Assembly (NCBI RefSeq): GCF_014641615.1
Contig: NZ_BMIB01000002.1
Span: 1,426,001 to 1,490,000 of the forward strand
DNA length: 64,000 nt
Origin: Filimonas zeae
GTDB lineage: Bacteria; Bacteroidota; Bacteroidia; Chitinophagales; Chitinophagaceae
Reading direction: 5' to 3'
Part shown: positions 16,536 through 26,596 of the stretch, piece after piece
Layout of the letters: each line of letters opens with the position of its first letter
How positions within the stretch are numbered: the first letter of the stretch is position 1
The notes under the pieces: model-generated
Told to the model about the DNA's origin: nothing
Database searches by the model: none
What the model saw: the letters and a program-made list of their open reading frames with translations, nothing else
Translations under genes and position numbers: made by a program

Positions 16536-19500
16536 ATGATGAAACTGACAACCTTGCTGTTATTCTGCGGTTGCCTGTTATTGGCCACATTGGGCAATGC
16601 ACAGGATGCAAGAGTAACATTAAGTGTGAAACAAATAAGCCTGGAGCAGTTTTTCAACATCATTGAAAACCAAACAGGCTACCACTTCTCCTATAGCACC
16701 GCTATTATACCCCTGCACAAAAAAATTGATGTTAAAGCACAAGCCGAACCTTTAGAAAAAGTGTTGAACAAAGTATTGCAGCAACTGGGCCTTAGCCACC
16801 GGTTGATGAGTGATAAGGTAATAGGCATTACGGATACCCGGGTAAAAGCACAAGCTGCCGTACCTGCCCCGCCCCCTTACATGCCGTGGCAGCCCGATAC
16901 AGTTACCATACACGGTACCGTGGTGGACGAAAACGGCAAACCCATTTCCAACGCCGCCGTTCAGGTTAGAAATACCAGTAAAGGGGCCACTACCGCGCCT
17001 GACGGAACCTTTAGCCTTACCCTGACTGCTCCTGCCTTTACGCTGGACATATCATCGCTCAACTACGTAACACGCGAGCTAACCGTAAGCAGCGGCGTTA
17101 CCCGTTACCGCATAATGATGGAAGCCACTGCAGAATCGCTCAGCGAAATAGTGGTGGTGGCGTATGGCACCACACGCAAAGGCTCGTACACAGGCTCTGT
17201 GGCGCAGTTAAACTCAGAAAAAATTGCAGAGCGCCCGGTAACCAACGTGTTAAACATACTGGAAGGTGCTGCCCCCGGCGTGCAGAGCACCAGTGCCAAC
17301 GGCCAGCCCGGTGCCGCCCCTGTTATCCGCATCAGAGGCTTTGGATCGGTAAGTGCCTCCAATGCACCACTGATTGTGCTGGACGGCGCTATTTACGATG
17401 GCAATATATCCGACATCAATGCCAGTGACATAGACAATATTTCTGTACTGAAAGATGCCGCGGCTACGGCCCTGTATGGTAATAAAGCCGTAAACGGGGT
17501 AATTATGATAAATACTAAAAAAGGCAAGCGAAGCCATAATCAGGTACAGCTGAAGGCCTTTCATGGTATTTATACCCGCGCTATGCCGGAATACAGCCGC
17601 GTAAACGCTTTTCAGTACTATCCGCTTATGTGGGAGGCCCTGCGCAACAGCCTGGTATACCCTGCTGCCACCGGCACACCCGCCATTCCACTGGCAGAAG
17701 CCAGCCAGCTGGCTTCCGGCACCTGGCCCCGTTTTACCAGCGGCTCTAATACCGGTAAACAGAATTACAATGGAACTGCTTATTCCGATATAAGTCAGTT
17801 ATTACTAAACAATCCGTTTAATGTACCGGCTAACCAGATAGTGCGGGAAGATGGCACTATTAATCCCAATGCCGCACTGCTGTACCCAGAAGATATGGAC
17901 TGGTATAAAGCACTTTCCCGCACCGGTAAACGGCAGGAATACTCCATTGCCACCAGCGGAGGAGCAGAGAAAAGAGACTATTACATATCCCTCGGCTACA
18001 ACAACGAAAAAGGATTTATTAACCAGTCTGATTTTAAAAGATTCACAGCCCGGGTAAATGCCAACAGCCAGCCGCTGAACTGGTTTAAAACCGGCATAAA
18101 CCTGTCAGGCGCTGTTACCAACGGTAACAACGCCAACGATGGTACTACTAACAGTTTTGTAAACCCTTTCTTTTTTACGCGCGATATAGGCCCTATATAT
18201 CCTGTATATCAGCATGATGCATCGGGCGCTTATGTGCTGGATGGTAAAGGACAGAAACAATATGAATTAGGACTGAACCGCCCCTCTGGTGGCAAAGCAG
18301 GCCGAAACGTAGTGGCCGAAACAGCGCTTAACCGAAACATCAATAAAACCAACACCATCAGCGCACGTGCATACGGCACCCTAGTACTAACCAAAAATCT
18401 CAACTTTACTTCCAACATCAGCACAGATATATACAACGTTAACAACCCTACTTACAGCAATAAAATAGTGGGTGATGGTGCAGGCGATAACGGACGCGCC
18501 ACCAATACCAGCACCACCACTAACAGCTATACATTTAACCAGCTGTTTACCTATACCCGATCGTTTCTGGAACACCATATTGATGTAATGGCCGGGCATG
18601 AGAATTACGATTTCACCTATAAATATTCCTACGGTGCACGCTCTAACCAGATACTGGATAACAACTACGAACTGATTAATTTTACGGTTACCACCGACCT
18701 TACTTCTTATACTTATAAAGACCGCACAGAAAGCTATCTTTCCCGGGTTAATTACGACTTTAAAAACCGGTATCTGTTTTCCGGATCGCTGCGGCGCGAC
18801 GGTTCCTCCCGCTTTTCGCAACAGGCACGCTGGGGTAACTTCTGGTCGGTAGGTGCCGGCTGGCGGGTAGATCAGGAACCGTTTTTACAAAAAGCTTCGT
18901 GGATAAACATGTTAAAGCTACGGGGCTCTTATGGTGTAGTGGGTAACAACTTTATTCTTAACGCTGCGGGCACCAGCAACTATTTTCCCTGGCAGGCTTT
19001 GTACGAGTTAAACCGCAACAACGCCCTGGAAGCAGGCGCTCTGCAACAATCGCTGGAAAACAGAGACCTTAAATGGGAAACCAACCGCCAGCTGGATGTG
19101 GGTATTGACTTCAGCATGCTGAAAAACAAACTGAGCGGTACTATTGAATACTTTAATAAAAACTCCTACGACCTGCTGTATAATGTGCCTTTACCCGTAT
19201 CGTCTGGTATTGACTACAAAAGCATGAACGTTGGCACTGCTTATAACCGGGGGGTAGAAATACAGCTGTCCGGCACCTGGCTGCAAAAGAAAAACCTGAG
19301 CTGGAATACTACCGTTAACTGGACCACTTTTACCAACAGAATTACCAGCCAGCCGCAGGCAGAGATTATTGATGATGTAAGGAAAAGAATGGTAGGCCGC
19401 TCTATATACGATTACTGGTTGCGCCAGTGGTACGGTGTAGACCCTGCCGACGGTGCAGGCCTGTATGTGGCAGATAAGTTTGTAGCAGGCAACAGCCGCA

Positions 19501-20054
19501 TTACCGCCAAAGGCGATACGGTTACTACCGATTACTCCAACGCACGCCTGGCATGGGCAGGCACTGCCATACCCGATTTTTATGGCAGTATCAGCAATAC
19601 CATTACGTATAAAAACTTCCGGTTATCGTTTTTAATTGCCGGTCAGTTGGGTGGTAAAACATACGATGCCCCCTATGCCGCGTTAATGAACTCTGGTAAC
19701 TACGGGCAGGCACTGCATAGCGATGTGCTGCAACGCTGGCAAAAACCGGGCGATGTAACCAATGTGCCCCGTATGGATTTTGCACAACTGAGTAACTACG
19801 GCGCACAATCAACCCGCTTTCTGGTAAACTCTTCCTATCTCAGCTTCCGCTCTGTGTCGCTTACTTATTCACTGCCGGCAGCCACCATAAGTAAACTGCA
19901 TTTACAAAATGCCGCTGTATACCTTACCGGCGAAAACCTGGGCTGGATAACCGCACGCAAAGGTATGAACCCGCAGCAGGCCTATTCAGGTGTTGCATTT
20001 AATGCTTATGCGCCGGCACGTATCTTTACCATTGGCTTAAACCTTACAATGTAA
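16536..20054 (+). CDS. SusC/RagA-family TonB-dependent transducer with STN domain
   Basis: An 1172-residue outer-membrane receptor with an N-terminal signalling extension. Residues 1-23 are a signal peptide. About 35-95 is a secretin/TonB short N-terminal (STN) domain (LEQFFNIIENQTGYHFSYS). About 127-205 is a carboxypeptidase-regulatory domain, and ESLSEIVVVAYGTTRKG is the SusC-type link. The plug (about 220-325) includes APLIVLDGAIYDG and NGVIMINTKKGKR; the rest is a 22-strand barrel with aromatic-rich strands. The STN domain fits control by the FecR/sigma pair upstream, as in FecA. The SusD gene follows after one base. The start is the first of two ATG codons. A TATTTTTG box ends 1 bp before it, too close to be the promoter of this start. 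Confidence 0.94.
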   Translation: MMKLTTLLLFCGCLLLATLGNAQDARVTLSVKQISLEQFFNIIENQTGYHFSYSTAIIPLHKKIDVKAQAEPLEKVLNKVLQQLGLSHRLMSDKVIGITDTRVKAQAAVPAPPPYMPWQPDTVTIHGTVVDENGKPISNAAVQVRNTSKGATTAPDGTFSLTLTAPAFTLDISSLNYVTRELTVSSGVTRYRIMMEATAESLSEIVVVAYGTTRKGSYTGSVAQLNSEKIAERPVTNVLNILEGAAPGVQSTSANGQPGAAPVIRIRGFGSVSASNAPLIVLDGAIYDGNISDINASDIDNISVLKDAAATALYGNKAVNGVIMINTKKGKRSHNQVQLKAFHGIYTRAMPEYSRVNAFQYYPLMWEALRNSLVYPAATGTPAIPLAEASQLASGTWPRFTSGSNTGKQNYNGTAYSDISQLLLNNPFNVPANQIVREDGTINPNAALLYPEDMDWYKALSRTGKRQEYSIATSGGAEKRDYYISLGYNNEKGFINQSDFKRFTARVNANSQPLNWFKTGINLSGAVTNGNNANDGTTNSFVNPFFFTRDIGPIYPVYQHDASGAYVLDGKGQKQYELGLNRPSGGKAGRNVVAETALNRNINKTNTISARAYGTLVLTKNLNFTSNISTDIYNVNNPTYSNKIVGDGAGDNGRATNTSTTTNSYTFNQLFTYTRSFLEHHIDVMAGHENYDFTYKYSYGARSNQILDNNYELINFTVTTDLTSYTYKDRTESYLSRVNYDFKNRYLFSGSLRRDGSSRFSQQARWGNFWSVGAGWRVDQEPFLQKASWINMLKLRGSYGVVGNNFILNAAGTSNYFPWQALYELNRNNALEAGALQQSLENRDLKWETNRQLDVGIDFSMLKNKLSGTIEYFNKNSYDLLYNVPLPVSSGIDYKSMNVGTAYNRGVEIQLSGTWLQKKNLSWNTTVNWTTFTNRITSQPQAEIIDDVRKRMVGRSIYDYWLRQWYGVDPADGAGLYVADKFVAGNSRITAKGDTVTTDYSNARLAWAGTAIPDFYGSISNTITYKNFRLSFLIAGQLGGKTYDAPYAALMNSGNYGQALHSDVLQRWQKPGDVTNVPRMDFAQLSNYGAQSTRFLVNSSYLSFRSVSLTYSLPAATISKLHLQNAAVYLTGENLGWITARKGMNPQQAYSGVAFNAYAPARIFTIGLNLTM

Positions 20055-20055
20055 C

Positions 20056-21534
20056 ATGGGGGCGTTTAAACATATAACATATAGCATTGCAGGAATAGCC
20101 CTATTGGTAAGCTCCTGTAAAAAGAGCTATCTGGATACCTTTCCTACCGATGGGGCTACGGTAGACGCTACCTTTTCTACCACTACGGGCGGGTGGACGG
20201 CCGTTAACGGCATACACCGCTCTTTGTATATTCAATATGCTTTTCAGGATCAGGGTGGCCAGGGTTCGGTACTGATTAATCTGGATTATATGGGCGAAGA
20301 CCTGGTAAAAACCGGCCCTGGCAGTGGCTGGTTTACCAACTCTTACCGTTGGAAATCGCACCGCACAGTTACCGGCTCCACCGACCTTTACCCCTATCGC
20401 TTCTACTACAAGATCATCCGCAATGCCAATATGATTCTGGAGCAGATAGACAAAGCCACTGGCCCCGATGCTGATAAAAAAGCCATCAGAGGCGAAGCTT
20501 ATGTATACCGTGCCTGGGCGCATTTTATGCTGGTACAGCTGTATGGCAAGCGATATGATAACAACGCGCACCCGAACAGCCAGGCTGGTGTTCCACTGCG
20601 CCTTACCAGCAGTATAGTACCGCTGCCGAGGGCTACGGTGGAAGATATTTACACGCAGGTAAATAAAGATCTGGATAGCGCCGTAGTAAACCTTACCGGC
20701 TACAACCGCACCTACAAATCGCACTTTAACGTACAGGCGGCCAAAGGCATTAAAGCCCGGGTAGCACTTACCATGCAAAACTGGGCGGTTGCCGCGCAGC
20801 TGGCGGCAGAAGCACGCGCAGGTTACCCCTTAATGAGTAATACTGACTACCTGAAAGGTTTTAACGATATTAATAATACAGAATGGATATGGGGCAGCCA
20901 GCAGATAGCCGACCAAACCACGTACTTCTATTCTTTCTTTGCGTATATGAGTGCCAACTATGCCGCCGCAGATATACGCACCAACCCCAAGGCTATTAAT
21001 TCCCGCCTGTACCGCCAGCTTACCGCTACCGATATACGCAAGCAGTTGTGGGATTCCACAGGCACCAACACCGCCTTTCCTATACCAGCCAACGGTGTTC
21101 GCAGGCAGTACATGAACCGCAAGTTTTTAACCGCTACCAGCAGTAGCATTGGCGATGTACCTAATATGCGCGCTGCAGAAATGTACCTGATAGAAGCAGA
21201 AGCCAAAGCCAGAAGCGGCGATAACGCCGGCGCACAACAAGCTTTATACCTGCTGGCCGTGCAGCGCGATCCCTCCTACACCCGCTCCACCAGAACTGAT
21301 AGCGAACTGATTGGGGAAATTATGATGCAGCGCCGCGCAGAACTGTGGGGAGAAGGTTTTCGTTTTCTGGATTTAAAAAGACTGAACCTGCCGCTGAACC
21401 GTAGTGGCGCCAACCACGATGCAAGTTTTGCAGAAATATTTACCGTGCCTGCCGGCAGCAATCTATGGCAGTGGCTGATACCACAGGACGAGATAAACAA
21501 CAGTAACGGCGTGGTTACACAAAATGAATTATAA
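20056..21534 (+). CDS. SusD/RagB-family nutrient-binding lipoprotein
   Basis: Surface lipoprotein of 492 residues that forms the lid of the SusC transporter. The lipobox LVSSC places the lipidated Cys at residue 21, followed by KKSYLDTFPTDG, the usual SusD beginning. Helical repeats of the TPR-like SusD fold follow (for example RGEAYVYRAWAHFMLVQLYG, AAKGIKARVALTMQNW), and the C-terminal RRAELWGEGFRFLDLKRL is a strong family signature. It lies one base after the SusC stop, so translation is tightly coupled. The ligand is unknown. Confidence 0.95.
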   Translation: MGAFKHITYSIAGIALLVSSCKKSYLDTFPTDGATVDATFSTTTGGWTAVNGIHRSLYIQYAFQDQGGQGSVLINLDYMGEDLVKTGPGSGWFTNSYRWKSHRTVTGSTDLYPYRFYYKIIRNANMILEQIDKATGPDADKKAIRGEAYVYRAWAHFMLVQLYGKRYDNNAHPNSQAGVPLRLTSSIVPLPRATVEDIYTQVNKDLDSAVVNLTGYNRTYKSHFNVQAAKGIKARVALTMQNWAVAAQLAAEARAGYPLMSNTDYLKGFNDINNTEWIWGSQQIADQTTYFYSFFAYMSANYAAADIRTNPKAINSRLYRQLTATDIRKQLWDSTGTNTAFPIPANGVRRQYMNRKFLTATSSSIGDVPNMRAAEMYLIEAEAKARSGDNAGAQQALYLLAVQRDPSYTRSTRTDSELIGEIMMQRRAELWGEGFRFLDLKRLNLPLNRSGANHDASFAEIFTVPAGSNLWQWLIPQDEINNSNGVVTQNEL

Positions 21535-21650
21535 ACATCCGTTATGGCAGTTACCCTTCCATTAACCCTGACTGCCACAACACATTCAAATTATACAAAT
21601 AAGTACATGGCCATGCAACTTATGGCCTGTTTTATGTATCTCTTAAGCGT

Positions 21651-22787
21651 ATGGCATGGAAAGCAACCATTATTACTGTATTGTGGCTGAGTGTTACACC
21701 CGCAATGGCGCAACAAACACGGCAAAGCCTTCCCAAAAGATTATGGAATTCTTTTTTTAACGATACTACAGACGCGGCAGAGAAAAGCTTTCGCGTGTAC
21801 CCCACCCTGGGTTATTCGCCCGAAACCGGTGTGGAAATAGGCGCATCCTCACTATGGTTGTTCCGGGCTAAAAATGATACCCTCAACCGGCTGAGCGAAA
21901 TACAGGCATTTACCTTTTTTACCTTAAAAGCCCAGTACGGCCTGTGGGTAGATAATGCTATTTATGGCGATAAAGACAAATGGTTTTTCCTGGGCCGTAC
22001 CCGTATACAGCGTTTTCCGCTGCTGTACTATGGTATAGGCCATAACACACCCGCCGATAACCCCGCCGTATTTGATGCCAACTACATTCTGTTGCGCCAG
22101 CGTGTGTTACGTAAGGTGGTAAAAAACCTGTTCTTTGGGCCGGAGATAGATTACCAGCAGCTATTTGGCGTAAAGTTTAACCAACCGCACGAAGGTCAGC
22201 CACATGAAGCCCCTACCGGTAGCGATGGTACCACCAACCTGGGCGCAGGCCTGGCGCTGGTGTACGATACCCGGCACAACGTACTCAATGTGCGTAAAGG
22301 ATTATTTGGAGAATTATCTTTTCTCAACTACCGCACCGCACTGGGTAGCGAGCACCATTTCAGCAGCATTAACCTGGATATACGTTCCTTTCACCCCACA
22401 AGTAAAAACAATGTAATAGCCTGGCAGGTACTGGGGAACTTTATGCAGGGAGAAGTGCCGTTTAACCAGATGGCGTTGATGGGCGGAGATATGATGATGC
22501 GGGGATATTATCAGGGTCGCTACCGCGATAAAAACCTGTTATCGGCACAGGTAGAATACCGTATGCTGCCGCTACCATTTAGTAAAAGATGGGGAGCCAC
22601 TGTATTTGCAGGAGCAGCAAGCGTAGCCCCGGAGGTAAAGCAGTTTCAACTGCGCAATACCAAACTGTCCGCAGGTGTAGGCCTGAGATACCTGCTGTTT
22701 CCTAAAAAGGATATTTACCTGCGGTTTGATCTTGGGTTTACACAGGACGGGCCCGGCTTTTATTTCTTTACCGGGGAAGCTTTTTAA
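21651..22787 (+). CDS. Omp85/BamA-type outer-membrane barrel without POTRA domains
   Basis: A 378-residue protein with a signal peptide (ending TPAMAQQ) and a barrel of the bacterial surface antigen family (PF01103-like). Visible features are GYSPETGVEIGASSLWLF near the start, NLGAGLALVYDTRHNVLNVRKG in the middle, and the ending FDLGFTQDGPGFYFFTGEAF. No POTRA repeats are present, so it is not BamA itself. It lies 116 bp after the SusD gene on the same strand and may be the last gene of the locus or separate. Its role is not known; related proteins are sometimes found with phosphatases or metallophosphoesterases. Confidence 0.8.
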   Translation: MAWKATIITVLWLSVTPAMAQQTRQSLPKRLWNSFFNDTTDAAEKSFRVYPTLGYSPETGVEIGASSLWLFRAKNDTLNRLSEIQAFTFFTLKAQYGLWVDNAIYGDKDKWFFLGRTRIQRFPLLYYGIGHNTPADNPAVFDANYILLRQRVLRKVVKNLFFGPEIDYQQLFGVKFNQPHEGQPHEAPTGSDGTTNLGAGLALVYDTRHNVLNVRKGLFGELSFLNYRTALGSEHHFSSINLDIRSFHPTSKNNVIAWQVLGNFMQGEVPFNQMALMGGDMMMRGYYQGRYRDKNLLSAQVEYRMLPLPFSKRWGATVFAGAASVAPEVKQFQLRNTKLSAGVGLRYLLFPKKDIYLRFDLGFTQDGPGFYFFTGEAF

Positions 22788-22805
22788 TTCCGGCATTACC
22801 TTACA

Positions 22806-22845
22806 ACCTGCCTATATTCCGGTAATCTGCAGTACCGGAACAGGT
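22806..22845. other. Nested inverted repeat between convergent genes
   Basis: TTCCGGTA (22817-22824) pairs perfectly with TACCGGAA (22833-22840) around 8 nt, with outer ACCTG/CAGGT arms. It lies between the Omp85-like gene and bshC, which converge, but lacks a T run, so only weak termination is likely. Confidence 0.45.
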
Positions 22846-22853
22846 AAACCGAT

Positions 22854-24446
22854 TTATCGTATGGTGATAACCCCGAACCTTTGCTCCAGCGCAAGAGAAT
22901 GTTGCAGTATTACATCCATCATTTCTTTGCCGTAGCGGGCATACAGGTTAGACATGTTTTCTACACGTTCCTGCAGATTATTATCAGGGAATAACTCTTT
23001 TCTTATCTGCTCCAGCCTTTCACCTTCGTGGACAAACTTTCGTTTTTCTGCACGCAGCATTTTCTTTTCCAGCTGTTCCAGCTTCTTCATTGTTTGGGTG
23101 CGTAATGCCTGTACGTGCTGATGTAAGCTTTTATCTACCTTACAGGCAGCATCTTCTATGGTGCTATACACCTGCTTCATAGCAGCCAGCTCCTGTTCCA
23201 GCGAAGTGGCATTTTCCGATTTTACACGGGTAATCTTGTTCATCTGGTCGTGCATAGGCATAAACCAATCTGCCAGGTCCAGCCCCATATCTGCCAGTTG
23301 TTCTGCCCGCTTCTCCTCTACCCATACAAAGGAATTGCGTAACACCAGCACCGGATAAGGTACACCTGCTGCCGCAAATACTTTCTTCAATTCCAGCCAG
23401 TAAGCCAGCTCGCCACCACCGCCAATAAACGCCACGTCAGGCAACAGCGTTTCCTGTAACACACCACGCAGAATTACGTTGGGACTAAAGCGCTCCGGAT
23501 TCGTTTTCAGCTCATCCAGTAATTGCTCTAATGTAAAAGCAGGAAATTCAATACGCTCCCTGCCGGTATCAGTAAGGTAAAACAGATTAATATCTCTGCC
23601 GCCAGCCTGTACTTTATAATGTTTACTCAGCTGCTCCAGTGTTTCAGAAACCGCTTTGTGCGAAAATTGTTCCCTTAGTTCCTTCTCCAGTACAGGAGCA
23701 AATGCGCTTTTGTATTCCGGATGATCGGGTACCAAAACCACCACGCCATATTCACCAAACAAAGCGTTTACCAACCCCAGCGTTGCCTGTTGTATAGAAA
23801 TGCCTTCGGTGTAGTAGGTCTGAAACAGATTCACTACTTCTTCGCCAAATGGCTGTACCCCCAGCTGGCCCCTCATTTCCGTCATCAGCTGCAGAAAGGC
23901 TTTATCCACCTTCATGCGGCCAACAGCACCGGTTTGGCTGGTTTTCCATTGATATTTTTTTCCCTGTATAGTGGCAGTGCCTACCTCATCCAGATCAGCA
24001 TCCTCACTACCCATGTAGTACACAGGCACAAAGTTGCAGTCTGGCAGTTCCTTCGCCAGCGTGGCCGCCAGCTTAACGGTATGCAGTATTTTATAAGCAA
24101 AATAAAATGGCCCGGTAAATATATTGGGCTGGTGTGCTGTAGTAATGGTAAAGGTATTATCCTCGCCCAATTGCTGTATATGTTGCTGCAGCAAAGGGGC
24201 CATTTCAAGGCCGGCATATTGTGCTTGCAGCACCTGTACCAGCAGCTTTCTGTTGGTATTAAACAACCGGCGGTTTTGAATAGCCGCACGAACACCTGCT
24301 ACAGACACTTCGTGTTCGTAAAAGGGTTTCATATTGTTATTACCCGAAAGGTAGTCTGAAACGATTTTACTAAAGTACCCCGTTTCATCGTAGGTAACGT
24401 ACGTACAATCTGTCTGCATCATTTGCTGTAAAGTTTCATTGCCCAT
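22854..24446 (-). CDS. bshC: Bacillithiol biosynthesis cysteine-adding enzyme
   Basis: Putative cysteine ligase for the last step of bacillithiol synthesis, joining cysteine to GlcN-malate. The 530-residue length and the core HQPNIFTGPFYFAYKILHTVKLA, YYMGSEDADLDEV and FIGGGGELAYWLELK are family marks. A long coiled coil lies in the C-terminal third (about 400-490), as in Bacillus BshC. No bshA or bshB gene is in the window. It is transcribed toward the Omp85-like gene and lies 118 bp downstream of rimO on the same strand. Confidence 0.95.
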   Translation of the reverse strand: MGNETLQQMMQTDCTYVTYDETGYFSKIVSDYLSGNNNMKPFYEHEVSVAGVRAAIQNRRLFNTNRKLLVQVLQAQYAGLEMAPLLQQHIQQLGEDNTFTITTAHQPNIFTGPFYFAYKILHTVKLAATLAKELPDCNFVPVYYMGSEDADLDEVGTATIQGKKYQWKTSQTGAVGRMKVDKAFLQLMTEMRGQLGVQPFGEEVVNLFQTYYTEGISIQQATLGLVNALFGEYGVVVLVPDHPEYKSAFAPVLEKELREQFSHKAVSETLEQLSKHYKVQAGGRDINLFYLTDTGRERIEFPAFTLEQLLDELKTNPERFSPNVILRGVLQETLLPDVAFIGGGGELAYWLELKKVFAAAGVPYPVLVLRNSFVWVEEKRAEQLADMGLDLADWFMPMHDQMNKITRVKSENATSLEQELAAMKQVYSTIEDAACKVDKSLHQHVQALRTQTMKKLEQLEKKMLRAEKRKFVHEGERLEQIRKELFPDNNLQERVENMSNLYARYGKEMMDVILQHSLALEQRFGVITIR

Positions 24447-24564
24447 CTTGCATCAGTTCAATTCAATCTCAAAATCCGGTTCCTATCTTCTTATAGCACA
24501 AACCTACGCCCGCTTACCTTACCACACTGCAACCCACCTTTAATAAGGTGTTAATAAAGTATGC

Positions 24565-25875
24565 TTACGATACCACTTCCCCTTCCAGATCGTAGTCGTA
24601 TGCTCTTGTAATCTTCACCTGCACAAACTCGCCGGGCGTTAATTTCTTATCAGATTGTATTACCACTTCATTGTCCACTTCCACACTGTCAAACTCGGTA
24701 CGGCCCAGGTAACGGCCGGCTTCTTTTTTATCAATCAGCACTTTGTAGGTATTGCCCACTTTCTCCTGGTTCTTTTCGTAGCTGATTTCCTGCTGCACCT
24801 CCATAATTTCCTGCGCACGGCGCTGCTTTTCATCAGCCGGAATATTATCTTCCAGGTCGTGTGCGCTGGTATTTTCTTCGTGGCTGTAGGTAAAGCAACC
24901 CACACGGTCAAAACGTTGCTTTTCCAGAAAGTCTTTCAGTTCCTCCACATCATCACGCGTTTCACCAGGAAAGCCTGTAATAACGGTGGTACGTAAACAG
25001 ATACCCGGATTCTTATCGCGGATAGCGGCAATCAGGTCTTCCATTTCTGCACGCGTACTCTGGCGGCGCATAGCCCTCAGCATATTATCGCTGGCATGCT
25101 GTAAAGGCATATCCAGGTAATTACAGATGTTTTCACGCTCGCGCATTACATCCAGTACCTCCATCGGAAACTTATTGGGATAGGCATAATGCAGGCGGAT
25201 CCACTCCAGCCCTTTTACATCTGCCAGTTTATTCAGCAGCACATCCAGCTGACGCTTTTTGTACATATCCAAACCGTAATAGGTAAGTTCCTGCGCAATC
25301 AGCATAATCTCTTTCACCCCTTTCTGTACAAGGCTTTCCGCCTCGGCTACCAGCGATTCTATGGGGCGGCTTACGTGCTGGCCACGCATCAGCGGAATAG
25401 CACAGAAAGAACAGGTACGGTTACAGCCCTCGCTTATTTTCATATAAGCATAGTGCTTTGGCGTAGCCAGAAAACGCTCACCCAGCAGTTCTGTTTTATA
25501 ATCCGCATCAAACTGCTTCAGCATCAGCGGCAGTTCAAACGTACCAAACCAGGCATCCACTTCCGGAATTTCCGCTTCCAGATCGCCACGATAACGCTCG
25601 CTTAAACAGCCGGTTACATATACTTTATCCAGTTTACCCTTCTTTTTCAGGGCCACCTGGTCTAATATCGTATTAATACTTTCTTCTTTGGCCTTATCGA
25701 TAAAACCACAGGTATTTACTACTACAATGTTATGGTCGAGCTTTGTATTCTCATGCACCACATCTATTTCATTGGCTTTCAGCTGGCCGCTCAGTACTTC
25801 ACTATCCACCAGATTTTTACTGCAACCAAGTGTAATGATGTTAACCTTATCTTTTTGTAATGTTCTCGCCTTCAT
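24565..25875 (-). CDS. rimO: Ribosomal protein S12 methylthiotransferase
   Basis: Radical-SAM enzyme that methylthiolates an aspartate of ribosomal protein S12. The N-terminal UPF0004 domain has its cluster cysteines at C18 (TLGCSKNLVDSE), C56 (NTCGFID) and C90 (VTGCLSE). The radical-SAM CxxxCxxC is C151, C155, C158 (GCNRTCSFCAIP). A TRAM domain covers about 370-436. TLGCSKN distinguishes RimO from MiaB. A -7-like box TACCTTTG on the minus strand (25887-25894) lies 11 bp upstream. In many relatives rimO directly follows ftsY; here two small genes intervene. Confidence 0.95.
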   Translation of the reverse strand: MKARTLQKDKVNIITLGCSKNLVDSEVLSGQLKANEIDVVHENTKLDHNIVVVNTCGFIDKAKEESINTILDQVALKKKGKLDKVYVTGCLSERYRGDLEAEIPEVDAWFGTFELPLMLKQFDADYKTELLGERFLATPKHYAYMKISEGCNRTCSFCAIPLMRGQHVSRPIESLVAEAESLVQKGVKEIMLIAQELTYYGLDMYKKRQLDVLLNKLADVKGLEWIRLHYAYPNKFPMEVLDVMRERENICNYLDMPLQHASDNMLRAMRRQSTRAEMEDLIAAIRDKNPGICLRTTVITGFPGETRDDVEELKDFLEKQRFDRVGCFTYSHEENTSAHDLEDNIPADEKQRRAQEIMEVQQEISYEKNQEKVGNTYKVLIDKKEAGRYLGRTEFDSVEVDNEVVIQSDKKLTPGEFVQVKITRAYDYDLEGEVVS

Positions 25876-25886
25876 AATAAAGAATG

Positions 25887-25894
25887 CAAAGGTA
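25887..25894 (-). promoter_or_regulatory. Candidate -7 box for rimO
   Basis: TACCTTTG on the minus strand matches the Bacteroidota TAnnTTTG element and would place the start of transcription a few bases before the rimO ATG. No TTTG partner is seen at the expected distance, so support is moderate. Confidence 0.35.
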
Positions 25895-26030
25895 GCGTTT
25901 CAGGTTTAAAATAGGGGAATCGGAAATCTGGTACGTTTCCTGCAAATAGCCGGATGAATAACTATCTGAATTAAAGAACTTTGTAATCAACGACAGGCAT
26001 AAATCCATATTCACAATTAAACAACCACAG

Positions 26031-26510
26031 ATGAAAAAAACGTTTCTGGCCATGGTGATGCTCTTTGGCATCATTGCAGGCGCACATGCGCAAAACCTGG
26101 GCAGCGATTATCAGACAGCTATCGGCGTAAAAATGTACCCCGGCGCCATTTCTTTCAAAACTTTCATGGACGATAACACCGCAGTGGAGGGACTGGCCTA
26201 CTTCTGGACCAACGGCTTCCGCGCTACTGCCCTGTACGAACTGCATGGCGATATAAGCGATGTAGAGGGACTGAAATGGTATGTAGGCCCAGGTGCTCAC
26301 GTAGGTTTTTATAACGACCGCTGGAGAGATAAATATCCCAACCGTAACGGCGGCATTGCTATTGGGGTAGATGGTGTATTGGGGCTGGACTACAAAATAT
26401 CCGGTGCGCCTATTAACGTAAGCATCGACTGGCAGCCTTCTTTAAATCTGATTGGCCATACCTATTTTGAAGGTGGCTGGGGCGGTTTGGGTGTACGGTT
26501 TACTTTCTAA
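26031..26510 (+). CDS. Small outer-membrane beta-barrel protein, paralogue of the 30575 gene
   Basis: A 159-residue exported protein: signal peptide MKKTFLAMVMLFGIIAGAHAQ, then alternating short strands typical of an eight-strand barrel, ending in aromatic GLGVRFTF. The segment GLKWYVGPGAHVGFY and GLDYKISGAPINVSIDWQPS are nearly repeated in the 159-residue protein at 30575-31054. The function is unknown. The gene is isolated, divergent from rimO and closed by a 42-bp palindromic terminator shared with a convergent gene. Confidence 0.85.
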   Translation: MKKTFLAMVMLFGIIAGAHAQNLGSDYQTAIGVKMYPGAISFKTFMDDNTAVEGLAYFWTNGFRATALYELHGDISDVEGLKWYVGPGAHVGFYNDRWRDKYPNRNGGIAIGVDGVLGLDYKISGAPINVSIDWQPSLNLIGHTYFEGGWGGLGVRFTF

Positions 26511-26524
26511 CGCAACCCGTTCAG

Positions 26525-26566
26525 AAACAAAAATGTCCGTGAAGTACTTCACGGACATTTTTGTTT
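26525..26566. terminator. Bidirectional terminator, 42-bp perfect palindrome
   Basis: The whole stretch 26525-26566 is self-complementary (arms of 21 bp meeting at GAAGT/ACTTC), with A-rich and T-rich ends. It lies between convergent genes (stops at 26510 and 26597) and can end transcription from both sides. Confidence 0.85.
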
Positions 26567-26596
26567 TATTATATATGTTTTGTTGTCCGGCAGCTG

